Source of the DNA: Candidatus Falkowiibacteriota bacterium
GTDB lineage: Bacteria > Patescibacteriota > Patescibacteriia > Patescibacteriales > JALSMD01
NCBI GenBank assembly: GCA_026987855.1
Contig: JALSMD010000131.1
Span: 1 to 6,545 of the forward strand
DNA: 6,545 nt
Direction of reading: 5' to 3'
The notes under the pieces are model-generated. The model made no database searches. It was not told where the DNA came from and saw only the letters and a list, made by a program, of their open reading frames with translations. Made by a program: the position numbers and the translations under genes. This document shows, in pieces, positions 1-5,704 of this stretch (position 1 is its first letter; each line of letters starts with the position of its first letter).

Positions 1-1
1 C

Positions 2-44
2 AAACAAAAAAAATCCAAAGTTTGTGCTTTGGATTTTTTTGTTT
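2..44. terminator. Bidirectional intrinsic terminator hairpin
   Basis: Bases 7-20 (seven A, then TCCAAAG) pair perfectly with 27-40 (CTTTGGA, then seven T) around a six-base loop (21-26), giving a 14-bp stem. AAAC at 2-5 can extend the stem with GTTT at 41-44 if one A (base 6) bulges out. The T tract on the + strand and the A tract on the other side give a U-run for transcripts from either direction. It would end transcription coming from left of the window and insulate secA. The core G/C content is low, so real efficiency is uncertain. Confidence 0.7.
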
Positions 45-134
45 AGTGCAGACACATTACTAAATTTAAGAGCCTGTGGATTATTTAATTCAAAATAACA
101 TGGTGTCCAAAATGATGTGGACTAATACAATACA

Positions 135-163
135 TTGATTTTTTTTAGAAATAATTATATAAT
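135..163 (+). promoter_or_regulatory. Sigma70-type promoter of secA
   Basis: A -35 element TTGATT (135-140, 4 of 6 consensus bases) and a perfect -10 TATAAT (158-163) are separated by an ideal 17-bp spacer. The start of transcription would fall near base 170, giving a leader of roughly 33 nt before the secA start codon. AT-rich DNA produces chance -10 boxes, but the spacing, the -35 match and the position between a terminator and a gene start support this one. Confidence 0.6.
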
Positions 164-189
164 TATATTGTTTAAAAATTTAAAAAACT

Positions 190-194
190 AAGGA
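190..194 (+). promoter_or_regulatory. secA ribosome binding site
   Basis: AAGGA lies eight bases before the ATG at 203. It is the only recognisable Shine-Dalgarno sequence in a normal position upstream of a start codon in this window, and it supports the choice of ATG 203 as the secA start. Confidence 0.65.
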
Positions 195-202
195 AAAATT
201 AT

Positions 203-2995
203 ATGTTTTTTTTAAATAAAATTTTTGGTGATCCTAACAAAAGAGTAATAAAAAGGATACAACCCATTGTTGATGAGATTAATAAGCTTGAAGATAATAT
301 TAAGAAGAAAAATTTAGAGGAATTAAAAGAATTAACAGGCCACTTTAAGAAAGAAGCCTCAAAAAAAACAGATAAAGATTTGGGAAGATACTTAGATGAA
401 ATTCTACCAACAGCTTTTGCTATTGTGCGAGAAGCGTCTAGGCGTATCCTAGGAATGAGACATTACGACGTTCAATTAATTGGCGGTATAGTTTTACATA
501 AAGGACAAATTGCTGAAATGAAAACAGGAGAAGGAAAAACACTAGTAGCGACCTTGCCTTTGTATTTGAATGCCTTAGCTGGCCGTGGCGTTCACCTTGT
601 TACTGTAAACGATTATTTGTCTAGAGTGGGCGCTGGATGGATGGCGCCTGTTTATTATGCTCTTGGTTTAAGTACAGGTGTTATTGTGCATGATAATGCT
701 TTTGTCTATGATCCTGATTATGAAGACGAAAAACAAACAGACCCGCGACTAAAACATTTCAGGCCAGTAGGTAGAAAAGAAGCCTATTTATGTGATATTT
801 TATATGGAACTAATAATGAATTTGGCTTTGATTATCTAAGGGACAATATGGCACCTAGTTTGGAGATGATGGTGCAGAGAGATTTACATTATGCTATTGT
901 TGATGAAATTGATTCTATTTTAATTGATGAAGCTCGCACCCCACTAATTATTAGTGCTCCTGCTGAAGAGTCAACTGATAAATATTATAAGTTTGCAGAA
1001 TTAGTTAGTCGTTTGAAAGAAAACGAAGATTATAATGTTGACGAAAAAATGCGAGCTGCTACTCTCACAGAATCAGGAATAGCAAAGATGGAAAAGTGGT
1101 TAGGAGTAGACAACATTTATACAGAAAGGGGTATAAGAGAGGTGCATCACATTGAACAAGCTTTAAAGGCCTTGACCTTATTTAAGAAAGATAGAGATTA
1201 TGTTGTAAAAGATGGAGAAGTTATTATTGTAGATGAGTTTACTGGCCGTTTAATGCCTGGTCGCAGATATAGCGATGGGCTTCATCAGGCAATTGAAGCA
1301 AAAGAGGGAGTCAAGATTCAAAGAGAATCTCAGACTTTAGCTACTATAACCTTTCAAAATTATTTTCGTCTTTATAATAAGTTAGCAGGAATGACAGGAA
1401 CAGCAGCTACTGAGGCAGAAGAATTTGCTAAAATTTATGATTTAGAAGTAGTAGTTATTCCAACACATAAACCAATGATCAGAAAAGACTATAATGATTT
1501 AATTTATAAAACAGAAATGGGAAAGTTTAAGGCAGTCGTTCGTGAGGTCAAAAGGCGACATGAAAAAGGCCAGCCAGTATTAGTAGGCACAATCTCCATA
1601 GAAAAAAATGAGTTGTTAGCTAGAATGATGGAAAGGGAAGGATTAAAGCCTCAGGTTTTAAACGCTAAAAATCATGAAAAAGAGGCACAAATTATTGCTA
1701 ATGCTGGAAAAGTAGGCGCAATTACTATTGCTACTAATATGGCTGGACGTGGTGTAGATATTATGTTGGGAGGCATGAAACCGCCCAAAAATTCTCCTGA
1801 ACATAAAGAGTGGGAAAAAGAACATAAAAAGGTTGTAGAGTTAGGTGGATTACATGTAATTGGCACAGAAAGACACGAGTCTAGAAGAATAGACAATCAG
1901 TTACGTGGCCGCGCTGGCCGTCAAGGAGATCCTGGTTCTTCGCAATTTTATGTTTCTACCGAAGATGATTTAATGCGTATTTTTGGCGGAGATCGCATTA
2001 AAAAAATAATGACTACCTTAAATGTTCCCGAAGATATGCCAATAGAGAACAAAATTATATCTCGATCTATAGAAAGCGCCCAAAGAAGAGTTGAAGGCAA
2101 TAATTTTGATATTCGTAAGCATTTGGTTGAGTATGACGATGTTCTTAATAAGCATCGTGAAGCTATTTATCGTAAAAGACGTAATGTTTTAGTATTAGTT
2201 AAAAAAGAACAAGAAAAAGAAAAAGGATTGTTAAGTAAAATTATTTTAGAAATGGTTGAAAGAGAAATAGAGCAAGTGGTTAGTTTTCACACAGTTGATG
2301 ATGATGTTAGCAATTGGAACATTAAAGAAATTTATGAAACCATTTCTACTATTTTTCCAGTTGACCAAAAATTGGAAGACGATTTAAAATCTTTTGCTCA
2401 TCTTGATAGTAAATTAGATAAAGCCAAAGCTCGTACTACTATTATTGAACACTTAATTAAATTGGCAAAAGAGAGATATGAAACAATCAAAGAAAAAGCA
2501 AAAGAGCTAAATTTGTTTTGGCCAGAAATTGAAAAATCGGTATTAATAAGATCTATTGATACTTTGTGGGTAGAACATTTGGATATTATGGCCAGCGTAC
2601 GTCAAGGCATAGGATTAAGGGGATATGGCCAGAGAGACCCCTTAGTTGAATATAAAAAAGAGGCTTTTCGTTTATTTAATGAACTTAATAATCTAATTCA
2701 AAAAGAAGTTGTTTATTCAATCTATAAAATAGGCGATTCTTTTTTTGAAGATCAGAAAGAAAAACCTAGTTTAAGTTTTAAAGCCCCAAATTTAATGGAT
2801 AGAGCCCAAAATTTTAGTGCGCCAGCTAAAGTAATGACCCCTAACACAAGCCTGAAGATAGGTGAAAGTTTAAAAGCAGTTTCTGGGGGGGAGACTAGAA
2901 AAAAGCTTCGCGATGCAAGCGGCAAGAAAATAGGACGCAATGATCCTTGTCCTTGCGGAAGTGGTAAAAAATACAAAAAATGTTGCGGCTTATGA
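203..2995 (+). CDS. secA: Preprotein translocase ATPase SecA
   Basis: SecA is the peripheral membrane motor that uses ATP to push unfolded preproteins through SecYEG. The 930-residue protein is complete (E. coli has 901). Visible in order: N-terminal SecYEG/lipid-binding helix and NBD1 with Walker A MKTGEGKT (106-113) and Walker B DEID at 234-237 followed by SILIDEARTPLI; the preprotein cross-linking domain (about 255-395); NBD2 with MTGTA near 398, TNMAGRGVDI (511-520) and arginine-finger motif RGRAGRQG (568-575); the helical scaffold with DTLWVEHL (786-793); a basic flexible linker (about 858-908); and a SEC-C zinc tail with C916, C918, C927 and C928 (CxC...CC rather than CxC...CH). About 25 extra residues (164-188) sit between the start of NBD1 and the YGTNNEFGFDYLRDN motif. 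In NBD2, GRGVDI replaces the E. coli GRGTDI, a conservative change. ATG 203 is supported by the promoter and AAGGA site and by the family-typical N-terminus. The gene looks intact and is probably the sole housekeeping copy. Confidence 0.98.
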   Translation: MFFLNKIFGDPNKRVIKRIQPIVDEINKLEDNIKKKNLEELKELTGHFKKEASKKTDKDLGRYLDEILPTAFAIVREASRRILGMRHYDVQLIGGIVLHKGQIAEMKTGEGKTLVATLPLYLNALAGRGVHLVTVNDYLSRVGAGWMAPVYYALGLSTGVIVHDNAFVYDPDYEDEKQTDPRLKHFRPVGRKEAYLCDILYGTNNEFGFDYLRDNMAPSLEMMVQRDLHYAIVDEIDSILIDEARTPLIISAPAEESTDKYYKFAELVSRLKENEDYNVDEKMRAATLTESGIAKMEKWLGVDNIYTERGIREVHHIEQALKALTLFKKDRDYVVKDGEVIIVDEFTGRLMPGRRYSDGLHQAIEAKEGVKIQRESQTLATITFQNYFRLYNKLAGMTGTAATEAEEFAKIYDLEVVVIPTHKPMIRKDYNDLIYKTEMGKFKAVVREVKRRHEKGQPVLVGTISIEKNELLARMMEREGLKPQVLNAKNHEKEAQIIANAGKVGAITIATNMAGRGVDIMLGGMKPPKNSPEHKEWEKEHKKVVELGGLHVIGTERHESRRIDNQLRGRAGRQGDPGSSQFYVSTEDDLMRIFGGDRIKKIMTTLNVPEDMPIENKIISRSIESAQRRVEGNNFDIRKHLVEYDDVLNKHREAIYRKRRNVLVLVKKEQEKEKGLLSKIILEMVEREIEQVVSFHTVDDDVSNWNIKEIYETISTIFPVDQKLEDDLKSFAHLDSKLDKAKARTTIIEHLIKLAKERYETIKEKAKELNLFWPEIEKSVLIRSIDTLWVEHLDIMASVRQGIGLRGYGQRDPLVEYKKEAFRLFNELNNLIQKEVVYSIYKIGDSFFEDQKEKPSLSFKAPNLMDRAQNFSAPAKVMTPNTSLKIGESLKAVSGGETRKKLRDASGKKIGRNDPCPCGSGKKYKKCCGL

Positions 2996-3024
2996 AAGCT
3001 CTCTAAAATAGCATTTTTTGAATT

Positions 3025-3053
3025 TTGTAATATTGAAGGTTTTATGGTATAAT
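3025..3053 (+). promoter_or_regulatory. Extended -10 promoter upstream of the ATPase genes
   Basis: TGG followed by a perfect TATAAT (3045-3053) is an extended -10 element. A -35 hexamer TTGTAA (3025-3030, 4 of 6) stands exactly 17 bp before the -10 box. Transcription would start near 3060. It begins only 30 bp after the secA stop, so the downstream genes need not depend on secA transcription. Whether it drives the ATPase genes or a separate short RNA depends on the hairpin at 3227-3249. Confidence 0.65.
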
Positions 3054-3113
3054 ATAGAAAACAGAAATTAACACATATATAAATCAAAATATAATATTTG
3101 GAGATATTACTTT

Positions 3114-3155
3114 TAGATATTAGATTTTAGCCTGTAGATATCAGATTTTAGCCTG
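3114..3155. repeat. Tandem duplication of a 21-bp unit
   Basis: Bases 3114-3134 and 3135-3155 are adjacent copies of one 21-bp unit that begins TAGATAT and ends GATTTTAGCCTG. They differ at a single position (T at 3121, C at 3142). TTTTAG also occurs just before the first copy (3111-3116), which may be a partial third unit. The repeat lies inside the predicted leader of the ATPase transcript. It may be replication slippage in AT-rich DNA or a repeated binding site; the sequence alone does not decide. Confidence 0.9.
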
Positions 3156-3226
3156 AACTTTGTTCTTCAAACAGTTTTTTAAGTTTTTTGCTGTTACATT
3201 AAATTGCCTTAAACCTTTCTAATTTG

Positions 3227-3249
3227 CCCACGTTTAGTGGGAATTTTTT
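3227..3249 (+). terminator. Terminator-like hairpin inside the leader
   Basis: CCCAC (3227-3231) and GTGGG (3237-3241) form a five-base-pair GC-rich stem with a GTTTA loop, followed after AA by six T (3244-3249). This has the form of a short intrinsic terminator. It is about 170-190 nt downstream of the extended -10 promoter and about 120 nt upstream of atpA. It could end a small RNA or act as an attenuator. The stem is short, so termination would probably be partial. Confidence 0.5.
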
Positions 3250-3304
3250 GGTAAACAATTTACAATTAAATTAATTTTTATATTTAATGAACATAAAGTT
3301 AGAA

Positions 3305-3322
3305 TGTTATAAAGCTTTAACA
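3305..3322 (+). promoter_or_regulatory. Possible second atpA promoter with inverted repeat
   Basis: TGT followed by TATAAA (3305-3313) resembles an extended -10 box (5 of 6 in the hexamer) without a clear -35; transcription would start near 3320, leaving a leader of about 50 nt to atpA. The same bases form an inverted repeat, TGTTA (3305-3309), eight bases, then TAACA (3318-3322), with a perfect palindrome TAAAGCTTTA (3310-3319) inside. An inverted repeat over a -10 box is what a repressor operator looks like, but the DNA is so AT-rich that chance is a real alternative. Confidence 0.3.
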
Positions 3323-3368
3323 GTATTAATATTTTTAGATTTTTGATTTTATATTTGATTTTTTTATT

Positions 3369-4832
3369 ATGCCTAAAAAGGAGGTAAGTTATAACATTAA
3401 AGAAGTAGGAAAAATTGTATCTTTTTATGCTGGAGTAGCTAAAATTCAGGGGCTGCCTCATGTTTTTTTAAACGAAGTTTTAATTGATGATAATGGAGAA
3501 GAGATAGCAATTGTTTTTGGTTTTGACGAAGATTTCGTAGAAGCACTTTTTTTTGATGAAAACTTTGATGTTAATAAAAAGATATTTAGGGGGCATAAAA
3601 TATTTTCTATTCCTTCCTCTGACTCTTATTTAGGGAGAATAGTTAACGGTTTTGGTAAACCTATAGACAATATGGGGCGTATTTCGGGCCGTATTAAGCC
3701 TGTTTTTAATGTTGCACCTCAAATTATAGAACGTGATCCAGTTGATACTCCATTGATTACGGGAATAAAAATAATTGATACCACCCTGCCTTTAGGAAGA
3801 GGACAAAGACAGTTGATTATTGGAGATCGAAAATTAGGCAAAAGCACGATTGCAACTGATATAGTTTTAAATCAAAAAAAAGCGGATCCGCCTGTTTATT
3901 GTGTTTATGTAATTTGCGGACAAAAACAACAGAAACTTGAAGAACTAGTTCATATTTTTCAAAAATACAATGCTTTTCTTTATACAGTTATTGTGGCTGC
4001 TCCTGCTAGCGCCACTTTTGCCGAACAGTATTTAGCCCCTTTTGTTGGTTGTACTATTGGCGAACATTTTCGTGATCAAGGGAAAGATGCCTTGATTGTT
4101 TATGATGATTTCTCCAAACATGCTAAAGTATACAGAGACATTTCTCTTTTGCTTGAAAGATCTCCTGGGAGAGAGGCGTATCCCGGAGACATTTTTTCTT
4201 TACATGCTCATCTCTTGGAAAGATCAGCTAAATTGTCTCGTGACCGACATGGTGGTTCTTTATCTGCTTTGCCAATTATAGAAACCCAAGAAGGGGACAT
4301 TACTTCTTTTATTCCCACCAACATAATTTCTATTACCGATGGCCAAATATATTTAGATAAAGCTCTTTTTGAAAAAAATTTTTTGCCAGCTGTAAATACA
4401 GGACTTTCTGTTTCTCGTATTGGGTCTCGCGCTCAACCGCCTTTACTAAAAGAAGTAACAGGTGGGATTCGTTTGGCTCTTGCTCAACATAAAGAATTAC
4501 AAAAATTAACTCAGTTAGAAACAACTATTAGTAAAGAAATGAAATCAAAAATTCATCGTGGGGAATTAATTTTAGAACTTTTGAAACAAGATAAGCATAC
4601 AAATGTTTCTTGGGAAGAACAAATTGTTTTGTTCTATGTGGTTGAATATGGTTTCTTTGATGATATAGAAAAAGAAAAAATTAGCAGATTTAAAAATTTA
4701 TTATTAGAAACGATTAGAAACCATTATTTTGATATTTTGGAAAATATTAGAAGGAATAATTTTGATAAAAATATAAAGGAAAAAGTCAAAGAAATTATTA
4801 TTGAATTTAAAAAAGAATTTTTAACTTCTTAA
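3369..4832 (+). CDS. atpA: F-type ATPase alpha subunit, divergent, short N-terminus
   Basis: Alpha is the non-catalytic nucleotide-binding subunit of the F1 hexamer. The 487-residue protein (E. coli 513) has the crown domain, with the conserved LGRIV and G.PID; a Walker A GDRKLGKS (152-159); YDDFSKHA; PGREAYPGD; SLSALPIIETQ; and SVSRIG with the arginine finger at R350. Several usual residues differ: the P-loop reads RKLGKS instead of RQTGKT, and the normally conserved F(A/G)SDLD is LETTIS (383-388). The conserved G that opens the crown is residue 14, against about 29 in E. coli, so the helix that binds delta is missing. ATG 3369 has no Shine-Dalgarno sequence before it, while a perfect AAGGAGGT lies inside the first codons; an ATT start at 3396 is an alternative. 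It leads an alpha-gamma-beta cluster, eight bases before atpG. Family assignment is certain; membership of a normal F1F0 complex is not. Confidence 0.95.
   Translation: MPKKEVSYNIKEVGKIVSFYAGVAKIQGLPHVFLNEVLIDDNGEEIAIVFGFDEDFVEALFFDENFDVNKKIFRGHKIFSIPSSDSYLGRIVNGFGKPIDNMGRISGRIKPVFNVAPQIIERDPVDTPLITGIKIIDTTLPLGRGQRQLIIGDRKLGKSTIATDIVLNQKKADPPVYCVYVICGQKQQKLEELVHIFQKYNAFLYTVIVAAPASATFAEQYLAPFVGCTIGEHFRDQGKDALIVYDDFSKHAKVYRDISLLLERSPGREAYPGDIFSLHAHLLERSAKLSRDRHGGSLSALPIIETQEGDITSFIPTNIISITDGQIYLDKALFEKNFLPAVNTGLSVSRIGSRAQPPLLKEVTGGIRLALAQHKELQKLTQLETTISKEMKSKIHRGELILELLKQDKHTNVSWEEQIVLFYVVEYGFFDDIEKEKISRFKNLLLETIRNHYFDILENIRRNNFDKNIKEKVKEIIIEFKKEFLTS
3378..3385 (+). promoter_or_regulatory. Perfect Shine-Dalgarno sequence inside the atpA 5' end
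   Basis: AAGGAGGT matches the anti-Shine-Dalgarno sequence completely, but lies 7 bases after the apparent atpA start codon ATG (3369-3371) rather than before it. Ten bases downstream is an in-frame ATT (3396-3398), a rare start codon; no ATG, GTG or TTG is in frame at suitable spacing. Either translation starts at ATT 3396, or the motif merely encodes Lys-Glu-Val in the first codons. The region before the crown domain is not conserved, so protein homology does not settle it. Confidence 0.5.
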
Positions 4833-4840
4833 TATACATT

Positions 4841-5695
4841 ATGAAGAAATATATTGAGTATAAAAATGAAGTGGATGGATTTAAAGATGTTTCTCTAACA
4901 GTTAAAACAGTAGAGAAGATTTCTGCTTCCTATATTCATTTTTTAAAGGTAATGACAAATAATTTATATAACTACAATCAAACAATTGAAAAAGTTTTGG
5001 GAAGATTACTACAGTTCCATAAATTAGCGGATAACATCTTTCTAAAGCAAAAAAAATCTAATCGTAAACTTTTGGTATTTTTGAGCGGAGACAAAGGATT
5101 GGTCGGAGGATTATATCATAATTTAGCTAATATTCTATCGGACCACAACGAAAAATATGATTATTTGATCGTTATAGGTAAAAAAGGAGAGCGTTATATT
5201 AAAGAGGAGGGATTTAAAATTCTAAAATCATTTTATTTTACAGATTATCTACCCACACCAAAAGAAATCCAGGAAATTTGTGATTATATTTTAGGCCAAT
5301 TTAAAAATAAAAATTTTTCCAAAATTGACATTCTTTATCCCGCTTTTATTTCTTTATCTGTTCATCAACCAAAATTTATCCGTTTTTTACCCTTTCCTTT
5401 TGTAGACAATAGTCAAGTTGAGAGTAGACCAGCCATTGGTTTGCCAATTTTTGCTTCCAGCCCCAAAAAGATATTTGATGATTTGTTTACTAAATATATT
5501 AAAACATTTTTTGCTAGAGTTGTCTTAGAATCTAAGTTATCAGAATTTTCAGCCCGTACCGTGGCTATGGAACATGCAGCAGTTAAAACTCAAGAAATTT
5601 TAGAAAAGATTAAATTAGATTATTTTAAAGAACGTAAGCGTATTATTACCCAAAAACAATTAGAAAGTTTTTCTGTTCATCGTCTAAGAAAATAA
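4841..5695 (+). CDS. atpG: F-type ATPase gamma subunit, divergent
   Basis: Gamma is the central rotor shaft of F1; its two terminal helices form a coiled coil in the alpha3beta3 core and its globular part contacts the c-ring and epsilon. The protein has 284 residues, the normal length (E. coli 287). The best family marks are LSGDKGLVGG (about 82-90, usually S.DRGLCGG) and SEFSARTVAMEHAA near 234-247 (usually SE.AARM.AM..AT). The N-terminal helix keeps TV..VEKIS where the family has T.KIT but lacks the AMEMVAASK signature, reading ASYIHFLKV. The C-terminus ends ITQKQLESFSVHRLRK (269-284) instead of ITQEL.EI..GA.A, so the tip is basic instead of small and hydrophobic. Eight bases separate it from atpA and nine from atpD, and no Shine-Dalgarno sequence precedes it, which suggests translation coupled to atpA. 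Divergent but clearly AtpG by sequence and position. Confidence 0.93.
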   Translation: MKKYIEYKNEVDGFKDVSLTVKTVEKISASYIHFLKVMTNNLYNYNQTIEKVLGRLLQFHKLADNIFLKQKKSNRKLLVFLSGDKGLVGGLYHNLANILSDHNEKYDYLIVIGKKGERYIKEEGFKILKSFYFTDYLPTPKEIQEICDYILGQFKNKNFSKIDILYPAFISLSVHQPKFIRFLPFPFVDNSQVESRPAIGLPIFASSPKKIFDDLFTKYIKTFFARVVLESKLSEFSARTVAMEHAAVKTQEILEKIKLDYFKERKRIITQKQLESFSVHRLRK

Positions 5696-5704
5696 CCTAA
5701 ATAA

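Larger units (their letters stand above)
2996..3368. other. Intergenic region and long leader before atpA
   Basis: These 373 bases between secA and atpA contain no convincing gene. They hold, in order, an extended -10 promoter (3025-3053), a 21-bp tandem repeat (3114-3155), T-rich low-complexity sequence (3173-3190), a terminator-like hairpin (3227-3249), a weak second promoter with an inverted repeat (3305-3322) and a very AT-rich stretch up to the atpA start. If transcription begins near 3060, the atpA message has a leader of about 310 nt, far longer than that of secA. I do not recognise a known riboswitch, SRP RNA, 6S RNA or tRNA in it. Confidence 0.7.

Noticed and set aside
45..134. Possible remnant of an insertion sequence end (GACAC at 51-55 and GTGTC at 103-107; GTCC and GGAC at 105-122)
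   Set aside because: The inverted matches are only four to five bases, no target-site duplication or transposase coding is recognisable, and chance explains them.
2996..3019. Possible terminator directly after secA (GCT...AGC followed by six T)
   Set aside because: The stem has only three base pairs before a mismatch, too weak to call.
2993..3052. TGA read-through (genetic code 25) extending SecA
   Set aside because: The zinc-binding tail ends normally at the TGA, and the downstream reading frame has no SecA similarity and runs into the promoter.
2752..3087. 111-codon minus-strand ORF over the secA end
   Set aside because: It is a shadow of the secA linker and SEC-C tail and shows no family signature.
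3287..3346. 19-codon ORF (ATG to TGA) just before atpA, a possible leader peptide
   Set aside because: It has no Shine-Dalgarno sequence and no codon run or stem-loop arrangement typical of attenuation peptides; such ORFs arise by chance at this length.
3234..3461. 75-codon minus-strand ORF across the gap and the atpA start
   Set aside because: It is low-complexity, rich in Lys, Ile, Asn and Leu, overlaps the conserved atpA 5' end and has no ribosome binding site or recognisable family.
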